The notes beneath the pieces are model-generated. The model saw only the letters and a list, made by a program, of their open reading frames with translations. It was not told the DNA's origin and did no database searches. From NCBI GenBank assembly GCA_019420585.1, contig JAHZGX010000013.1, positions 62,001 through 126,000 of the forward strand: a stretch of 64,000 nucleotides of DNA, read 5' to 3'. How positions within the stretch are numbered: the stretch's first letter is position 1; each line of letters begins with the position of its first letter. Positions 27,434 to 35,185 of this stretch are shown in pieces. Made by a program: the position numbers and the translations under genes. The stretch is from Prevotellaceae bacterium. Its GTDB lineage: Bacteria; Bacteroidota; Bacteroidia; Bacteroidales; Bacteroidaceae.

Positions 27434-28549
27434 GTGATTACAGCAGAACAACTGAAAGACGTAAAAGAGAGGACAGAGCAGTTACACCGTTACTTGGACA
27501 TAGATGCCAAGAAGGTGCAGTACGAGGAAGAACAGTTGCGTACTCAGGCTCCCGGATTCTGGGATGACCAGAAAAGAGCGGAGGCGCAGATGAAACTGGT
27601 CAAAGGACTTGAAAAATGGCTCAAGGGCTATGACGAGGTGCACACCATGGCTGATGAACTGGAAACGGCTTTTGATTTCTATAAGGAAGAACTGGTAACA
27701 GAAGAGGAGGTTGATGCCATGTACGGCAAGGCCATCGAGGCCATCGAGGCTCTGGAGCTGAAGAACATGCTGCGGCAAGAGGAGGATCCCATGGACGCGG
27801 TGCTGAAGATAAACTCCGGCGCAGGAGGCACCGAGGCGCAGGATTGGGCACAGATGCTCATGAGGATGTACATGCGCTGGGCGGAGACAAACGGATACAA
27901 GTGCGTGGTGAGCAACTTGATTGACGGGGACGATGCCGGTATCAAGACCTGCACATTGGAGATACAGGGCGAGTATGCCTATGGATTTCTCAAGAGTGAG
28001 AATGGTGTGCACCGCCTTGTACGCGTAAGCCCTTACAATGCCCAGGGCAAGCGCATGACATCCTTTGCCAGTGTGTTCGTGACGCCGCTCGTTGATGATA
28101 CCATCGAAGTGAACATCGAGCCGGCGCGCATCTCGTGGGATACTTTCCGCAGCAGCGGTGCGGGTGGGCAGAATGTCAACAAGGTGGAATCGGGTGTGCG
28201 CCTGCGTTACCAGTACAAGGATCCTTATACAGGTGAGGAAGAGGAAATCCTGATAGAGAACACTGAGACTCGTGACCAGCCCAAGAACAAGGAAAACGCC
28301 ATGCGACTGCTCCGCTCCATGCTTTATGACAAGGAACTGCAGCACCGTATGGCCGAGCAGGCCAAGGTGGAAGCCGGCAAGAAGAAGATAGAGTGGGGCA
28401 GTCAGATACGCAGTTATGTGTTTGACGACCGGCGCGTGAAGGATCATCGTACCAACTATCAGACCAGTGACGTGGGCGGCGTGATGGACGGAAAGATAGA
28501 TGCCTTCATCAAGGCTTACCTGATGGAGTTCGGCGGAGAAACTTGCTGA
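27434..28549 (+). CDS. prfB: Peptide chain release factor 2
   Basis: 371 aa from a GTG start. It releases nascent chains at UGA and UAA. The catalytic SSGAGGQNVNKVES loop (GGQ near residue 242) is intact. The codon-recognition tripeptide, SPF in E. coli, reads SPY here (RVSPYNAQGKR, near 203). The site corresponding to the E. coli programmed +1 frameshift reads TAC TTG GAC with no in-frame stop, so the gene needs no frameshift and lacks that autoregulation. A-rich AGAGAAGA precedes the GTG. A GC-rich hairpin follows the stop at about 28556-28576. Confidence 0.95.
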   Translation: MITAEQLKDVKERTEQLHRYLDIDAKKVQYEEEQLRTQAPGFWDDQKRAEAQMKLVKGLEKWLKGYDEVHTMADELETAFDFYKEELVTEEEVDAMYGKAIEAIEALELKNMLRQEEDPMDAVLKINSGAGGTEAQDWAQMLMRMYMRWAETNGYKCVVSNLIDGDDAGIKTCTLEIQGEYAYGFLKSENGVHRLVRVSPYNAQGKRMTSFASVFVTPLVDDTIEVNIEPARISWDTFRSSGAGGQNVNKVESGVRLRYQYKDPYTGEEEEILIENTETRDQPKNKENAMRLLRSMLYDKELQHRMAEQAKVEAGKKKIEWGSQIRSYVFDDRRVKDHRTNYQTSDVGGVMDGKIDAFIKAYLMEFGGETC

Positions 28550-28629
28550 CCGCCTCTGCCCCTTGCGGGGAGAGGGCTGTGAGTATACATTAATAATATA
28601 TTAAGGCAGAACCCAATAATACTATTGCT

Positions 28630-28767
28630 ATGAGTGAGAAGAGGAAATTGCAGAAGTCCAGACATGATGAGTATGTCAAGGAGCAGGGCAAAAAGGTGGT
28701 GGCATACTTTGTGGCCACTTTGTTGGTGCTTTGTGTGCTTGTGCTTGTTGTGGCCACGCTCTGTTGA
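28630..28767 (+). CDS. Small single-span membrane protein (45 aa)
   Basis: The reading frame starts at ATG 28630 and ends at TGA 28765-28767. A basic N-terminus of about 22 residues (MSEKRKLQKSRHDEYVK) is followed by one helix of about 20 hydrophobic residues (AYFVATLLVLCVLVLVVATL). It fits between prfB and the CYTH gene, on the same strand. It has no recognisable family. The charge pattern predicts the N-terminus in the cytoplasm. The clean basic-then-hydrophobic layout makes chance less likely, but coding status rests on composition only. Confidence 0.6.
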   Translation: MSEKRKLQKSRHDEYVKEQGKKVVAYFVATLLVLCVLVLVVATLC

Positions 28768-28800
28768 CCGGTGTGCTTCTTTACTGAAGAGAAATAGATC

Positions 28801-29310
28801 ATGCACATAGAGATAGAACGTAAATTCTTGGTTGATGGCGAGTTCAAAGACCAGGCTTATGAGTCTACGCACATTTGCCAGGGCTATATTGCCTCGGGGA
28901 ATGGGCGTACTGTGCGTGTCAGGATACGTGGTGACAAGGGCTACCTGACCATTAAGGGACCCAGTACAGTGGCGGGACTTTCCCGTTATGAGTTTGAGTG
29001 GGAGATTCCTCTTGTCGATGCGCGTGACCTGATGTCCGTCTGCGAGCCGGGCATCATCGACAAGACTCGTTATTTGGTCAAGTCTCCTGATGGGAGACAT
29101 GTGTTTGAGGTGGACGAGTTCTATGGAGATAACGAGGGACTGGTGCTGGCTGAAGTGGAACTGCAATCTGAGGATGAGGCTTTTGCAAAGCCTTCCTTCA
29201 TAGGGCGTGAGGTGACGGGTGACCGCCGATTCTATAATTCTCACATGCGTCAGTATCCCTTCAAGATGTGGAGGAATGACATTTCTTGCTTGTTGCGGGA
29301 AAGTAAATGA
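28801..29310 (+). CDS. CYTH-domain protein (adenylate cyclase/triphosphatase fold)
   Basis: 169 aa. The EIERKFLV start (residues 4-11) is the ExExK signature of CYTH triphosphate tunnel enzymes. Alternating charged strands follow: RVRIRGDKGYLTIKG (about 38-52), YEFEWEIP (about 62), DKTRYLV, FEVDEFYGDNEGLVLAEVEL (about 103-122). All line the tunnel and bind metal and triphosphate. Bacterial homologues of this size often hydrolyse inorganic triphosphate. No cyclase-specific evidence exists. It follows the 45-aa membrane protein by 33 bases. Confidence 0.9.
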   Translation: MHIEIERKFLVDGEFKDQAYESTHICQGYIASGNGRTVRVRIRGDKGYLTIKGPSTVAGLSRYEFEWEIPLVDARDLMSVCEPGIIDKTRYLVKSPDGRHVFEVDEFYGDNEGLVLAEVELQSEDEAFAKPSFIGREVTGDRRFYNSHMRQYPFKMWRNDISCLLRESK

Positions 29311-29375
29311 ATCAAGTTAATCTTGTGGTTTGATGTTACAAGATGATTGGCTGATGCTGAACGGCAGCAGGAATA

Positions 29376-29411
29376 CACGGGAGGGTATGCATTGGTGCAT
29401 GCCCTCCCGTG
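29376..29411. terminator. Bidirectional terminator between CYTH and VanZ genes
   Basis: CACGGGAGGGTATGCA and TGCATGCCCTCCCGTG pair almost perfectly around a TTGG loop. It separates converging genes that end at 29310 and 29445. Confidence 0.75.
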
Positions 29412-29444
29412 CGTCTTGTGAGGTTTTCCTCCCGTGTGCTGGTT

Positions 29445-29840
29445 TTATTCCTCCTTGTATTTGATGCTCTTGCGCAGGATTGTCAGACCCACGGTGGCGG
29501 CAAGTATCACCCCGATGCAGTTGGCAATGAAGTCCATCCAGTCGCCTGAACGGTATGTGGTGAGGTTGGCCTGTGCCAGTTCCATCAGTCCGCCCCATGT
29601 GGCGGGAGCGGCAATGCCGTACAGCGTGAGCCTTGTCCAGTTGATGCTTTTGTGTGTGCGCAGGTATTGTATCCATATTGCCAGCGTGAGCGCACCGTAC
29701 ATCACCATGTGTGTCCACTTGTCGGCCAAAGGTACGTCCTCGGCCACGGGAACTTCAGGAAGCGGTGCTAATGACAATGCCGTGATGGCCAGGACAATCA
29801 GTAAGCCCAGAGGGTATGTTTTTATGTAATGTGTAAGCAT
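29445..29840 (-). CDS. VanZ-family membrane protein
   Basis: 131 aa with four predicted membrane helices (about 7-27, 42-60, 71-88, 101-121). The ADKWTHMVMYGALTLAIW stretch (about 39-56) is the VanZ-family signature, with Asp, Lys and His near the membrane face. Members are linked to teicoplanin resistance and other envelope roles, but most have no known function. It is transcribed alone from a TACTTTTG promoter. Confidence 0.85.
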   Translation of the reverse strand: MLTHYIKTYPLGLLIVLAITALSLAPLPEVPVAEDVPLADKWTHMVMYGALTLAIWIQYLRTHKSINWTRLTLYGIAAPATWGGLMELAQANLTTYRSGDWMDFIANCIGVILAATVGLTILRKSIKYKEE

Positions 29841-29858
29841 GCTTGCTTGTTTTGTTTG

Positions 29859-29897
29859 TTTGTTGATGCAAAAGTATGGAAATTATTTGTAATTTTG
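29859..29897. promoter_or_regulatory. Overlapping divergent promoters (VanZ / NSS transporters)
   Basis: On the minus strand TACTTTTG (29876-29869) serves vanZ. On the plus strand TAATTTTG (29890-29897) serves the transporter pair. Both fit TAnnTTTG. The -33 boxes are not clear. Confidence 0.5.
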
Positions 29898-29958
29898 CAT
29901 ATTACATGAGGGAGGTTCTTTCCTGTTTCATTGAAATTAAACATCAACAGCATAACGT

Positions 29959-31311
29959 ATGGACAGCCGTGGCAGTTTTGGCAGCAAACTGGGCGTGGTG
30001 CTTGCCTCAGCGGGCAGTGCCGTAGGTTTGGGCAATATATGGCGTTTTCCCACTGAGGTGGGGCGCAATGGCGGAGCCGCTTTCATTCTCATTTATCTTC
30101 TATGTGTCGTATTGCTGGCTCTTCCTGTCATGGTGAGTGAGTTTGTGATAGGCCGAGCCTCCAAAGCCAATACCGTGCATTCATATCGGGTGCTTGCTCC
30201 GGGCAAGCCCTGGGTGGTGGCAGGCTTTATGGGTGTGCTGGGTGGGCTGCTTGTGCTCTCATTTTATTCTGTGGTGGCCGGGTGGACATTGAACTATACC
30301 GTGGATTCGCTTGCGGGTAAACTGTCGGGGGCGCAAGACTTCGCTGAACGCTTTGCTACCTTTTCTTCCCATCCGTTCCGTCCTTTGGCCTATGTCTATG
30401 TGTTCCTGCTGCTGACTCATTTCGTGGTGGCGCGCGGTGTGCAGGAGGGCATTGAGCGCTATTCCAAACTCATGATGCCCATGCTCTTTGTCATCCTGTT
30501 GCTCTTGGTGGGCTTCTCGGTGACAATGCCGGGCTCTTCCCGTGGACTTTCCTTCCTGCTCCGTCCCGATTTCAGCAAGATTACAGGTGCTGTGGTGCTC
30601 AGTGCCATGGGGCAGGCATTCTTCTCGCTCAGCGTGGGCATTGGCTGTCTGGTTACTTACGCCTCTTATTTCGGGCGTGGTACACGTCTGGTGTCATCGG
30701 CCTTCAACGTGTGCATGATAGACACGCTGGTGGCTGTGCTCAGCGGCTTCATCATTTTCCCCACGGTGTTCAGCGTGCCGAGCATGACTCCCGATGCCGG
30801 CCCAGGACTAGTGTTCATCACCTTGCCCAACGTGTTCAATGCCGCCTTTGGCCATGCTCCTGTGCTGGGTTATGTCTTCAGCGGGCTTTTTTACCTGCTC
30901 CTGTTGCTCGCAGCGCTGACCAGCAGCATATCCATGAACGAGATTGCCACCGCCTTCATCCATGAGAACTATCATGTTAGCCGCCGCACTTCCACCGTCA
31001 TCGTCACTTCTCTGGCCATGCTTTTGGGCACGGCCTGCTCGCTTTCTTTCGGTGCATGGGCAGATGTCAAGGTCTTCGGCATGGGCTTCTTCGACTTCTT
31101 TGATTTCGTCACGGCCAAGTTCATGATGCCCTTGGGAGGTATACTCATCACCGTGTTTGTGGGATGGTATCTGGACAGGAGGCTTGTGCTGGGCGAACTG
31201 ACCAACGAAGGAACGGCTTGGCACCGCTCGGCCCGTGTGGTGCTCTTCCTGATTCGCTGGGTTGCTCCCGTGGGTGTGGGGGTAGTGTTCCTCAATCAGT
31301 TGGTGGCATGA
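29959..31311 (+). CDS. Sodium-dependent NSS-family transporter (1 of 2)
   Basis: 450 aa with eleven to twelve membrane helices. FGSKLGVVLASAGSAVGLGN and IWRFPTEVGRNGG (residues 7-40) form TM1 with the unwound sodium- and substrate-binding stretch of the LeuT fold. GAVVLSAMGQAFFSLSVGIG (about 210-229) is TM6 and the ion site. The family takes up amino acids or related solutes with sodium. The next gene is a close paralogue 55 bases on. The substrate is not readable. Confidence 0.93.
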   Translation: MDSRGSFGSKLGVVLASAGSAVGLGNIWRFPTEVGRNGGAAFILIYLLCVVLLALPVMVSEFVIGRASKANTVHSYRVLAPGKPWVVAGFMGVLGGLLVLSFYSVVAGWTLNYTVDSLAGKLSGAQDFAERFATFSSHPFRPLAYVYVFLLLTHFVVARGVQEGIERYSKLMMPMLFVILLLLVGFSVTMPGSSRGLSFLLRPDFSKITGAVVLSAMGQAFFSLSVGIGCLVTYASYFGRGTRLVSSAFNVCMIDTLVAVLSGFIIFPTVFSVPSMTPDAGPGLVFITLPNVFNAAFGHAPVLGYVFSGLFYLLLLLAALTSSISMNEIATAFIHENYHVSRRTSTVIVTSLAMLLGTACSLSFGAWADVKVFGMGFFDFFDFVTAKFMMPLGGILITVFVGWYLDRRLVLGELTNEGTAWHRSARVVLFLIRWVAPVGVGVVFLNQLVA

Positions 31312-31366
31312 AGGATGCAGGAAGCCTCTCGGGCTTATCTTATTATAAATGGCATAAAACTGGACA

Positions 31367-32719
31367 ATGGAGAAAAGACATAATTTCGGCAGTAAGTTAG
31401 GAGTGGTGTTTGCCGCTGCAGGTAGTGCTGTGGGACTTGGCAATGTGTGGCGCTTCCCTACAGAGGTGGGCAACAACGGCGGTGCAGCCTTCATCCTTAT
31501 TTATCTGATTTGCGTGGTAATTGTGGGAATCCCGGTCATGCTGAGCGAATTCATCATCGGCCGTCATACGCATGCCAACACCGTGAGTGCCTTCAGCCGT
31601 TTGGCTCCAAGCAGTTGGTGGCGCGTGGGCGGAGTGGAAGGAGTGTTCGTGGCGTTCCTTATCTTCTCCTATTATATTATCATCAGTGGCTGGACGTTCT
31701 ATTATATGGTGGAGTCGTTGAGGGGCAACCTGTTGGCCGATAGGGATTATGGAGAGTACTTCAATGCTTTTGTCTCCCATCCTTGGAAACCTATCCTGTG
31801 CGCGGCTGTGTTCATGGTTGTCACCCACACGGTTATTGTGCGTGGCGTTCGTTCGGGCATTGAACGCTTCTCCAAGGTCATGATGCCCATGCTCTTGCTC
31901 ATCATCGGCATCTTGGTGGTGTGTTCCTTTGGCATGCCGGGCTCGTCTCAGGGGCTTTCCTTCCTGCTTCGCCCCGACTTCAGCAAGATTACGGGTGATG
32001 TGGTGCTCAGTGCCGTGGGACAAGCATTCTTCTCACTCAGCCTGGCCATGGGCTGCCTGTGCACTTATGCTTCTTATTTCAGTCCGGAGACCAACCTGGT
32101 CAAGACGGCTTTCAGCGTATGTTCCATTGATACCTTTGTGGCTGTGCTGAGTGGTTTCATCATCTTTCCGGCTGTGTTCAGCGTGGAAGGAGCCACAGTG
32201 GATGCCGGCCCCGGGCTTGTGTTCCAGACGCTGCCCAACGTGTTCAACATCGCTTTCCATTCCGTGCCGGTGGTGGGCTATGTGTTCAGTGCCCTGTTTT
32301 ACATGTTGCTTATTCTAGCGGCTCTCACCAGTGCCATGTCCTTGCATGAGCCGGTCACCGCTTACCTGCTTGAGGTTACGGGCATGTCGCGCCGTGCCGC
32401 AGCCGCATGGGTGTCCTGCACTTGTGTAGCCCTTTCCTGCCTGTGCGCCCTTTCATTTGGCCTGCTCAGCGACTGCCGCCTGTTTGGGATGACGGTGTTT
32501 GAACTCTTCGACTTCGTTTCCTCCAAGTTCATCCTGCCTTTGGGCGGCATCATCATCTGCCTGTTTGTGGGCTGGCGGCTGGACCGCAGGTTGTTGGAAA
32601 GTGAGTTGACCAATGGCGGCAAACTTCGTTTCCGCTTCTTTCGTGCCTACCTCTTCTTGGTGCGCTATGTGGTGCCGGTGGCCATAGCCTCGGTGTTTGT
32701 GCACGAACTCTTGGGCTGA
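31367..32719 (+). CDS. Sodium-dependent NSS-family transporter (2 of 2)
   Basis: 450 aa, the same length as its upstream neighbour and similar along its whole length: NFGSKLGVVFAAAGSAVGLG, NVWRFPTEVGNNGGAAFILI and GDVVLSAVGQAFFSLSLAMG repeat with few changes. This indicates a tandem duplication followed by divergence, mainly in the substrate-lining residues of TM3, TM8 and the loops. It overlaps the HhH gene by one base (TGATG), so expression should be coupled. Confidence 0.93.
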   Translation: MEKRHNFGSKLGVVFAAAGSAVGLGNVWRFPTEVGNNGGAAFILIYLICVVIVGIPVMLSEFIIGRHTHANTVSAFSRLAPSSWWRVGGVEGVFVAFLIFSYYIIISGWTFYYMVESLRGNLLADRDYGEYFNAFVSHPWKPILCAAVFMVVTHTVIVRGVRSGIERFSKVMMPMLLLIIGILVVCSFGMPGSSQGLSFLLRPDFSKITGDVVLSAVGQAFFSLSLAMGCLCTYASYFSPETNLVKTAFSVCSIDTFVAVLSGFIIFPAVFSVEGATVDAGPGLVFQTLPNVFNIAFHSVPVVGYVFSALFYMLLILAALTSAMSLHEPVTAYLLEVTGMSRRAAAAWVSCTCVALSCLCALSFGLLSDCRLFGMTVFELFDFVSSKFILPLGGIIICLFVGWRLDRRLLESELTNGGKLRFRFFRAYLFLVRYVVPVAIASVFVHELLG

Positions 32720-33711
32720 TGCGCCGTTTTCCTTTTCTCTCCGATGCCCACCGCCGTGCTCTGCTCGTGCTGGAGTGGGTGCTTATGCTTGTCGTGCTGG
32801 GCTGCTTCGTGTACACGTGGATTCAGCCGGAGCCGGATGTTGAAGCCGATGGGCACCGCACTTCTGTATATGTCCGCAATGCAGCACGTGCCACAAAAGA
32901 AAAGACATACGTCTACGCCACACAGGAGATTCCTGTGGAGACCTTCCCCTTTGACCCTAATACGGCTGACAGCACCGAGTTGCTGCGCTTGGGGCTGGCA
33001 CCGTGGCAGGTGAGGGCTGTCTACCGTTACCGAGCCAAACACGGCCGTTACCATATGCCCGAGGATTTTGCCCGCCTGCCGGGCATGACCAACGAGATGT
33101 GGCAAAGGCTTGCCCCGCAGATATGCATAGCGGAACGTTTCCGCTATGTTGATGCTGAAGCCATTGCTGCCTCGGCGCGTGCCACAGTCTCCCCGTCCGG
33201 TTCTCCGCAGGGCAAACTGCAGCAGGCTGCAGTCCCTTCCCTGGAGCATCCCGCTCCTCTCCTGTCTGATTCCACACCGTCTGCCGTTCGCGACACCGTA
33301 CTTTATCCTGAAAAGTATAGGGATTTAGTGCAGGTGGACCTCAACACTGCCGATACCAGCCAACTGAAGAAAATTCCCGGCATAGCCTCGTACCGGGCGG
33401 GGCAGATAGTGCGTTACAGGGAACGTCTGGGCGGATTTGTGAGCACGGAGCAGGTGATGGAGTCCTGTCCCTTGCCCGACGACGTGCTTGACTGGTTTGT
33501 CCTTTCCCATACCCGCACCCGCAAGGTAAACCTCAACCGGGCTTCCGTGCAGGCCATGCGCCGGCATCCCTACATCACCTTTTATCAGGCTCGTGCCGTC
33601 TACGAGCACCGTCGTGACAAGGGTGAACTGCACTCGGCCGCGGAACTTCTCCTTCTGAAAGAGTTCACGCAGAAGGATGTTGACCGCCTGCTTCCCTACA
33701 TCGAATTCTGA
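32719..33711 (+). CDS. Membrane-anchored helix-hairpin-helix protein (ComEA-like)
   Basis: 330 aa. One N-terminal membrane helix (LVLEWVLMLVVLGCFVYTWI, about 12-31) puts the rest outside the cytoplasm. Three HhH modules follow: FDPNTADSTELLRLGLAPWQ (about 78-97), VDLNTADTSQLKKIPGIAS (about 210-228), and VNLNRASVQAMRRHPYITF (about 270-288). A Pro/Ser-rich linker joins the first two. HhH domains of this type bind DNA without sequence specificity. ComEA uses one to hold incoming DNA during transformation. Whether this protein does so is inference, as no com gene lies nearby. Confidence 0.85.
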   Translation: MRRFPFLSDAHRRALLVLEWVLMLVVLGCFVYTWIQPEPDVEADGHRTSVYVRNAARATKEKTYVYATQEIPVETFPFDPNTADSTELLRLGLAPWQVRAVYRYRAKHGRYHMPEDFARLPGMTNEMWQRLAPQICIAERFRYVDAEAIAASARATVSPSGSPQGKLQQAAVPSLEHPAPLLSDSTPSAVRDTVLYPEKYRDLVQVDLNTADTSQLKKIPGIASYRAGQIVRYRERLGGFVSTEQVMESCPLPDDVLDWFVLSHTRTRKVNLNRASVQAMRRHPYITFYQARAVYEHRRDKGELHSAAELLLLKEFTQKDVDRLLPYIEF

Positions 33712-33756
33712 CACTCCTGGCAAGTTTTGGAAACGCACTGCTGCGCGCACAGCCAC

Positions 33757-33843
33757 TCCACCGTTGTTCTTATGCTTGGGATTGCTTCGGGCTGTCCGGC
33801 ATCGCCCTTCGTGTGACACGTGTTCCTTGCCCCCGCAATTCTT
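33757..33843 (-). repeat. Dispersed intergenic element, copy B
   Basis: On the minus strand this matches copy A (4232-4334), differing at a handful of positions and lacking 13 bases of A. The common core includes ACGAAGGGCGATGCC and GACAGCCCGAAGCAAT. It lies in the 403-base gap after the HhH gene. Confidence 0.6.
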
Positions 33844-33996
33844 ATCTGCATCTACCTTGACGAGGCGGTCAAGGCGGAACACAGGGAGAATCCCGATATG
33901 GAGTCCTAGGAATTCTGCGATACCGTGACAGAGGCCCTCATGCGTATTGACGCGGACAAGAGAATGAACGCGTACTTGATGTCTTGGTTGCCATAA
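33844..33996 (+). pseudogene. Gene fragment with in-frame stop
   Basis: A frame from 33844 to TAA 33994 reads like protein (IYLDEAVKAEHRENPDMES, stop TAG at 33907, then FCDTVTEALMRIDADKRMNA) over 50 codons. It has no start and one internal stop. I do not recognise the family. It lies directly next to repeat copy B and may be debris of an older insertion. Confidence 0.35.
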
Positions 33997-34035
33997 CGTT
34001 TTAGGTTTATGGATGAATAATAGGGCTTATTGTGC

Positions 34036-34169
34036 CGCAACTGAGTTGTTGCGTATCTCGCAATAGAACTACTGCGTGCCTCGCAATAGAGTTACTGCGT
34101 GTCGCACAATAGAGTTACTGCGTGCCTCGCAATAGGACTACTGCGTGTCGCACAATAGGACATTTATTG
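34036..34169. repeat. Tandem array 1, 23-nt period
   Basis: Copies start at 34036, 34059, 34082, 34105, 34128 and 34151, an exact 23-nt period. Units read like CGCAATAGAGTTACTGCGTGTCG. The first is the most diverged and the last is partial. Units are contiguous with no spacers. The array holds the stop codon and last residues of the minus-strand oxidoreductase. Confidence 0.85.
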
Positions 34170-35185
34170 ATTGCGTCAATTATTGTATAGGTATTATACA
34201 TTGAATGAAAACCGCTATATGGAGCAAGTTTGGTTCCCTTTTTGACGGTTTCCACAAAAGCCTTTATCTCATCAAAATATCCTTGAGTGTATATTTGATT
34301 GTTGATGGTTGTTGGCACGAAGTTGTTTCGTGAGAAAAGGGTTTCTGTTATAGCATTTCTTCTCATCACCTTTTCTAACGGAATGCCAAGAACTTGTCCC
34401 TGTTTGGGTGTAAACGTCAATGTTTCCATCTGGCTCAACTCGTATATTCCTTTTTCTGTATTGACCGTCAGTGTCTCGATGGCATTCTTCCAAGAATAGG
34501 CAGTAGATAATTCCAATATACCCGTTATGGCCTCATGTCTTAATGTCAGCAATAGGGTTACTCCGCTTTTACCTCGGATATGTTCACAACTGCAAATCTC
34601 CGCCTTGCCGAAGAGATAGCACACATAGTCAAGCGGATGAATAAACAGGTCTATTAAAGGATTTCCTTCTGGATAACCGCCTGTCAAATACCTCAAGTTA
34701 TAGGCAAGTAATGTTTCTTTCTTTAGTCGTTTTGTCAGGATTTTAGTCGCTGGAGCATAGCGTTTCTGCATACCTGCCACAACGACATTTTGTTCCATAT
34801 TCATTAACTGTTGCAACTCGACTAAAGATGAACAAGGCGGTTTCTCTATAAAAAGAGCCTTTTCGCTTTCTAAAACCTTCTTAGCAAGAGTGAAATGAGT
34901 TGCAGGCGCAGCAGAGACAAAGACACCTTTTACTTCATCATCGGAAAGTATCTCATCAAGAGAAATCGTGGCTTTGACACTTCTCCATTTATTCTCTATC
35001 AACGGCAACTTGTCTTCTGACTTGCAACAGATATACTTCAAGGGAACATGAAGATAGTCAAGCACAGGATAGAGGTTGTCCGTGCTGTGACTGCCTATGC
35101 CAACAAAGGCAAAAACTTCCTCGTACGTCTGCTTTAGCTGATAACGGTAGCGAAGCCGTTTGTATTGTTCTATCAGTCGTTTCAT
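34115..35185 (-). CDS. Gfo/Idh/MocA-type oxidoreductase
   Basis: 356 aa. A Rossmann fold near residues 24-120 starts with FAFVGIGSHSTDNLY, an unusual form of GxGxxG. FIEKPPCSSLVELQQLM (about 98-114) is the EKP catalytic-lysine motif, and the C-terminal domain contains LTGGYPEGNPLIDLFIHPLD (about 172-191) with the His-Pro-Leu-Asp substrate site. NAD(P)-dependent oxidation of a sugar, inositol or amino sugar is likely. The last dozen codons and the TAA lie inside tandem array 1, so the C-terminus was probably rebuilt. It abuts the radical SAM gene (one-base overlap). Base composition is AT-rich compared with 1-34 kb. Confidence 0.8.
   Translation of the reverse strand: MKRLIEQYKRLRYRYQLKQTYEEVFAFVGIGSHSTDNLYPVLDYLHVPLKYICCKSEDKLPLIENKWRSVKATISLDEILSDDEVKGVFVSAAPATHFTLAKKVLESEKALFIEKPPCSSLVELQQLMNMEQNVVVAGMQKRYAPATKILTKRLKKETLLAYNLRYLTGGYPEGNPLIDLFIHPLDYVCYLFGKAEICSCEHIRGKSGVTLLLTLRHEAITGILELSTAYSWKNAIETLTVNTEKGIYELSQMETLTFTPKQGQVLGIPLEKVMRRNAITETLFSRNNFVPTTINNQIYTQGYFDEIKAFVETVKKGTKLAPYSGFHSMYNTYTIIDAINKCPIVRHAVVLLRGTQ

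Noticed and set aside
27482..28447. 321-aa minus-strand frame in prfB
   Set aside because: Antisense shadow of release factor 2, whose GGQ motif and length are intact.
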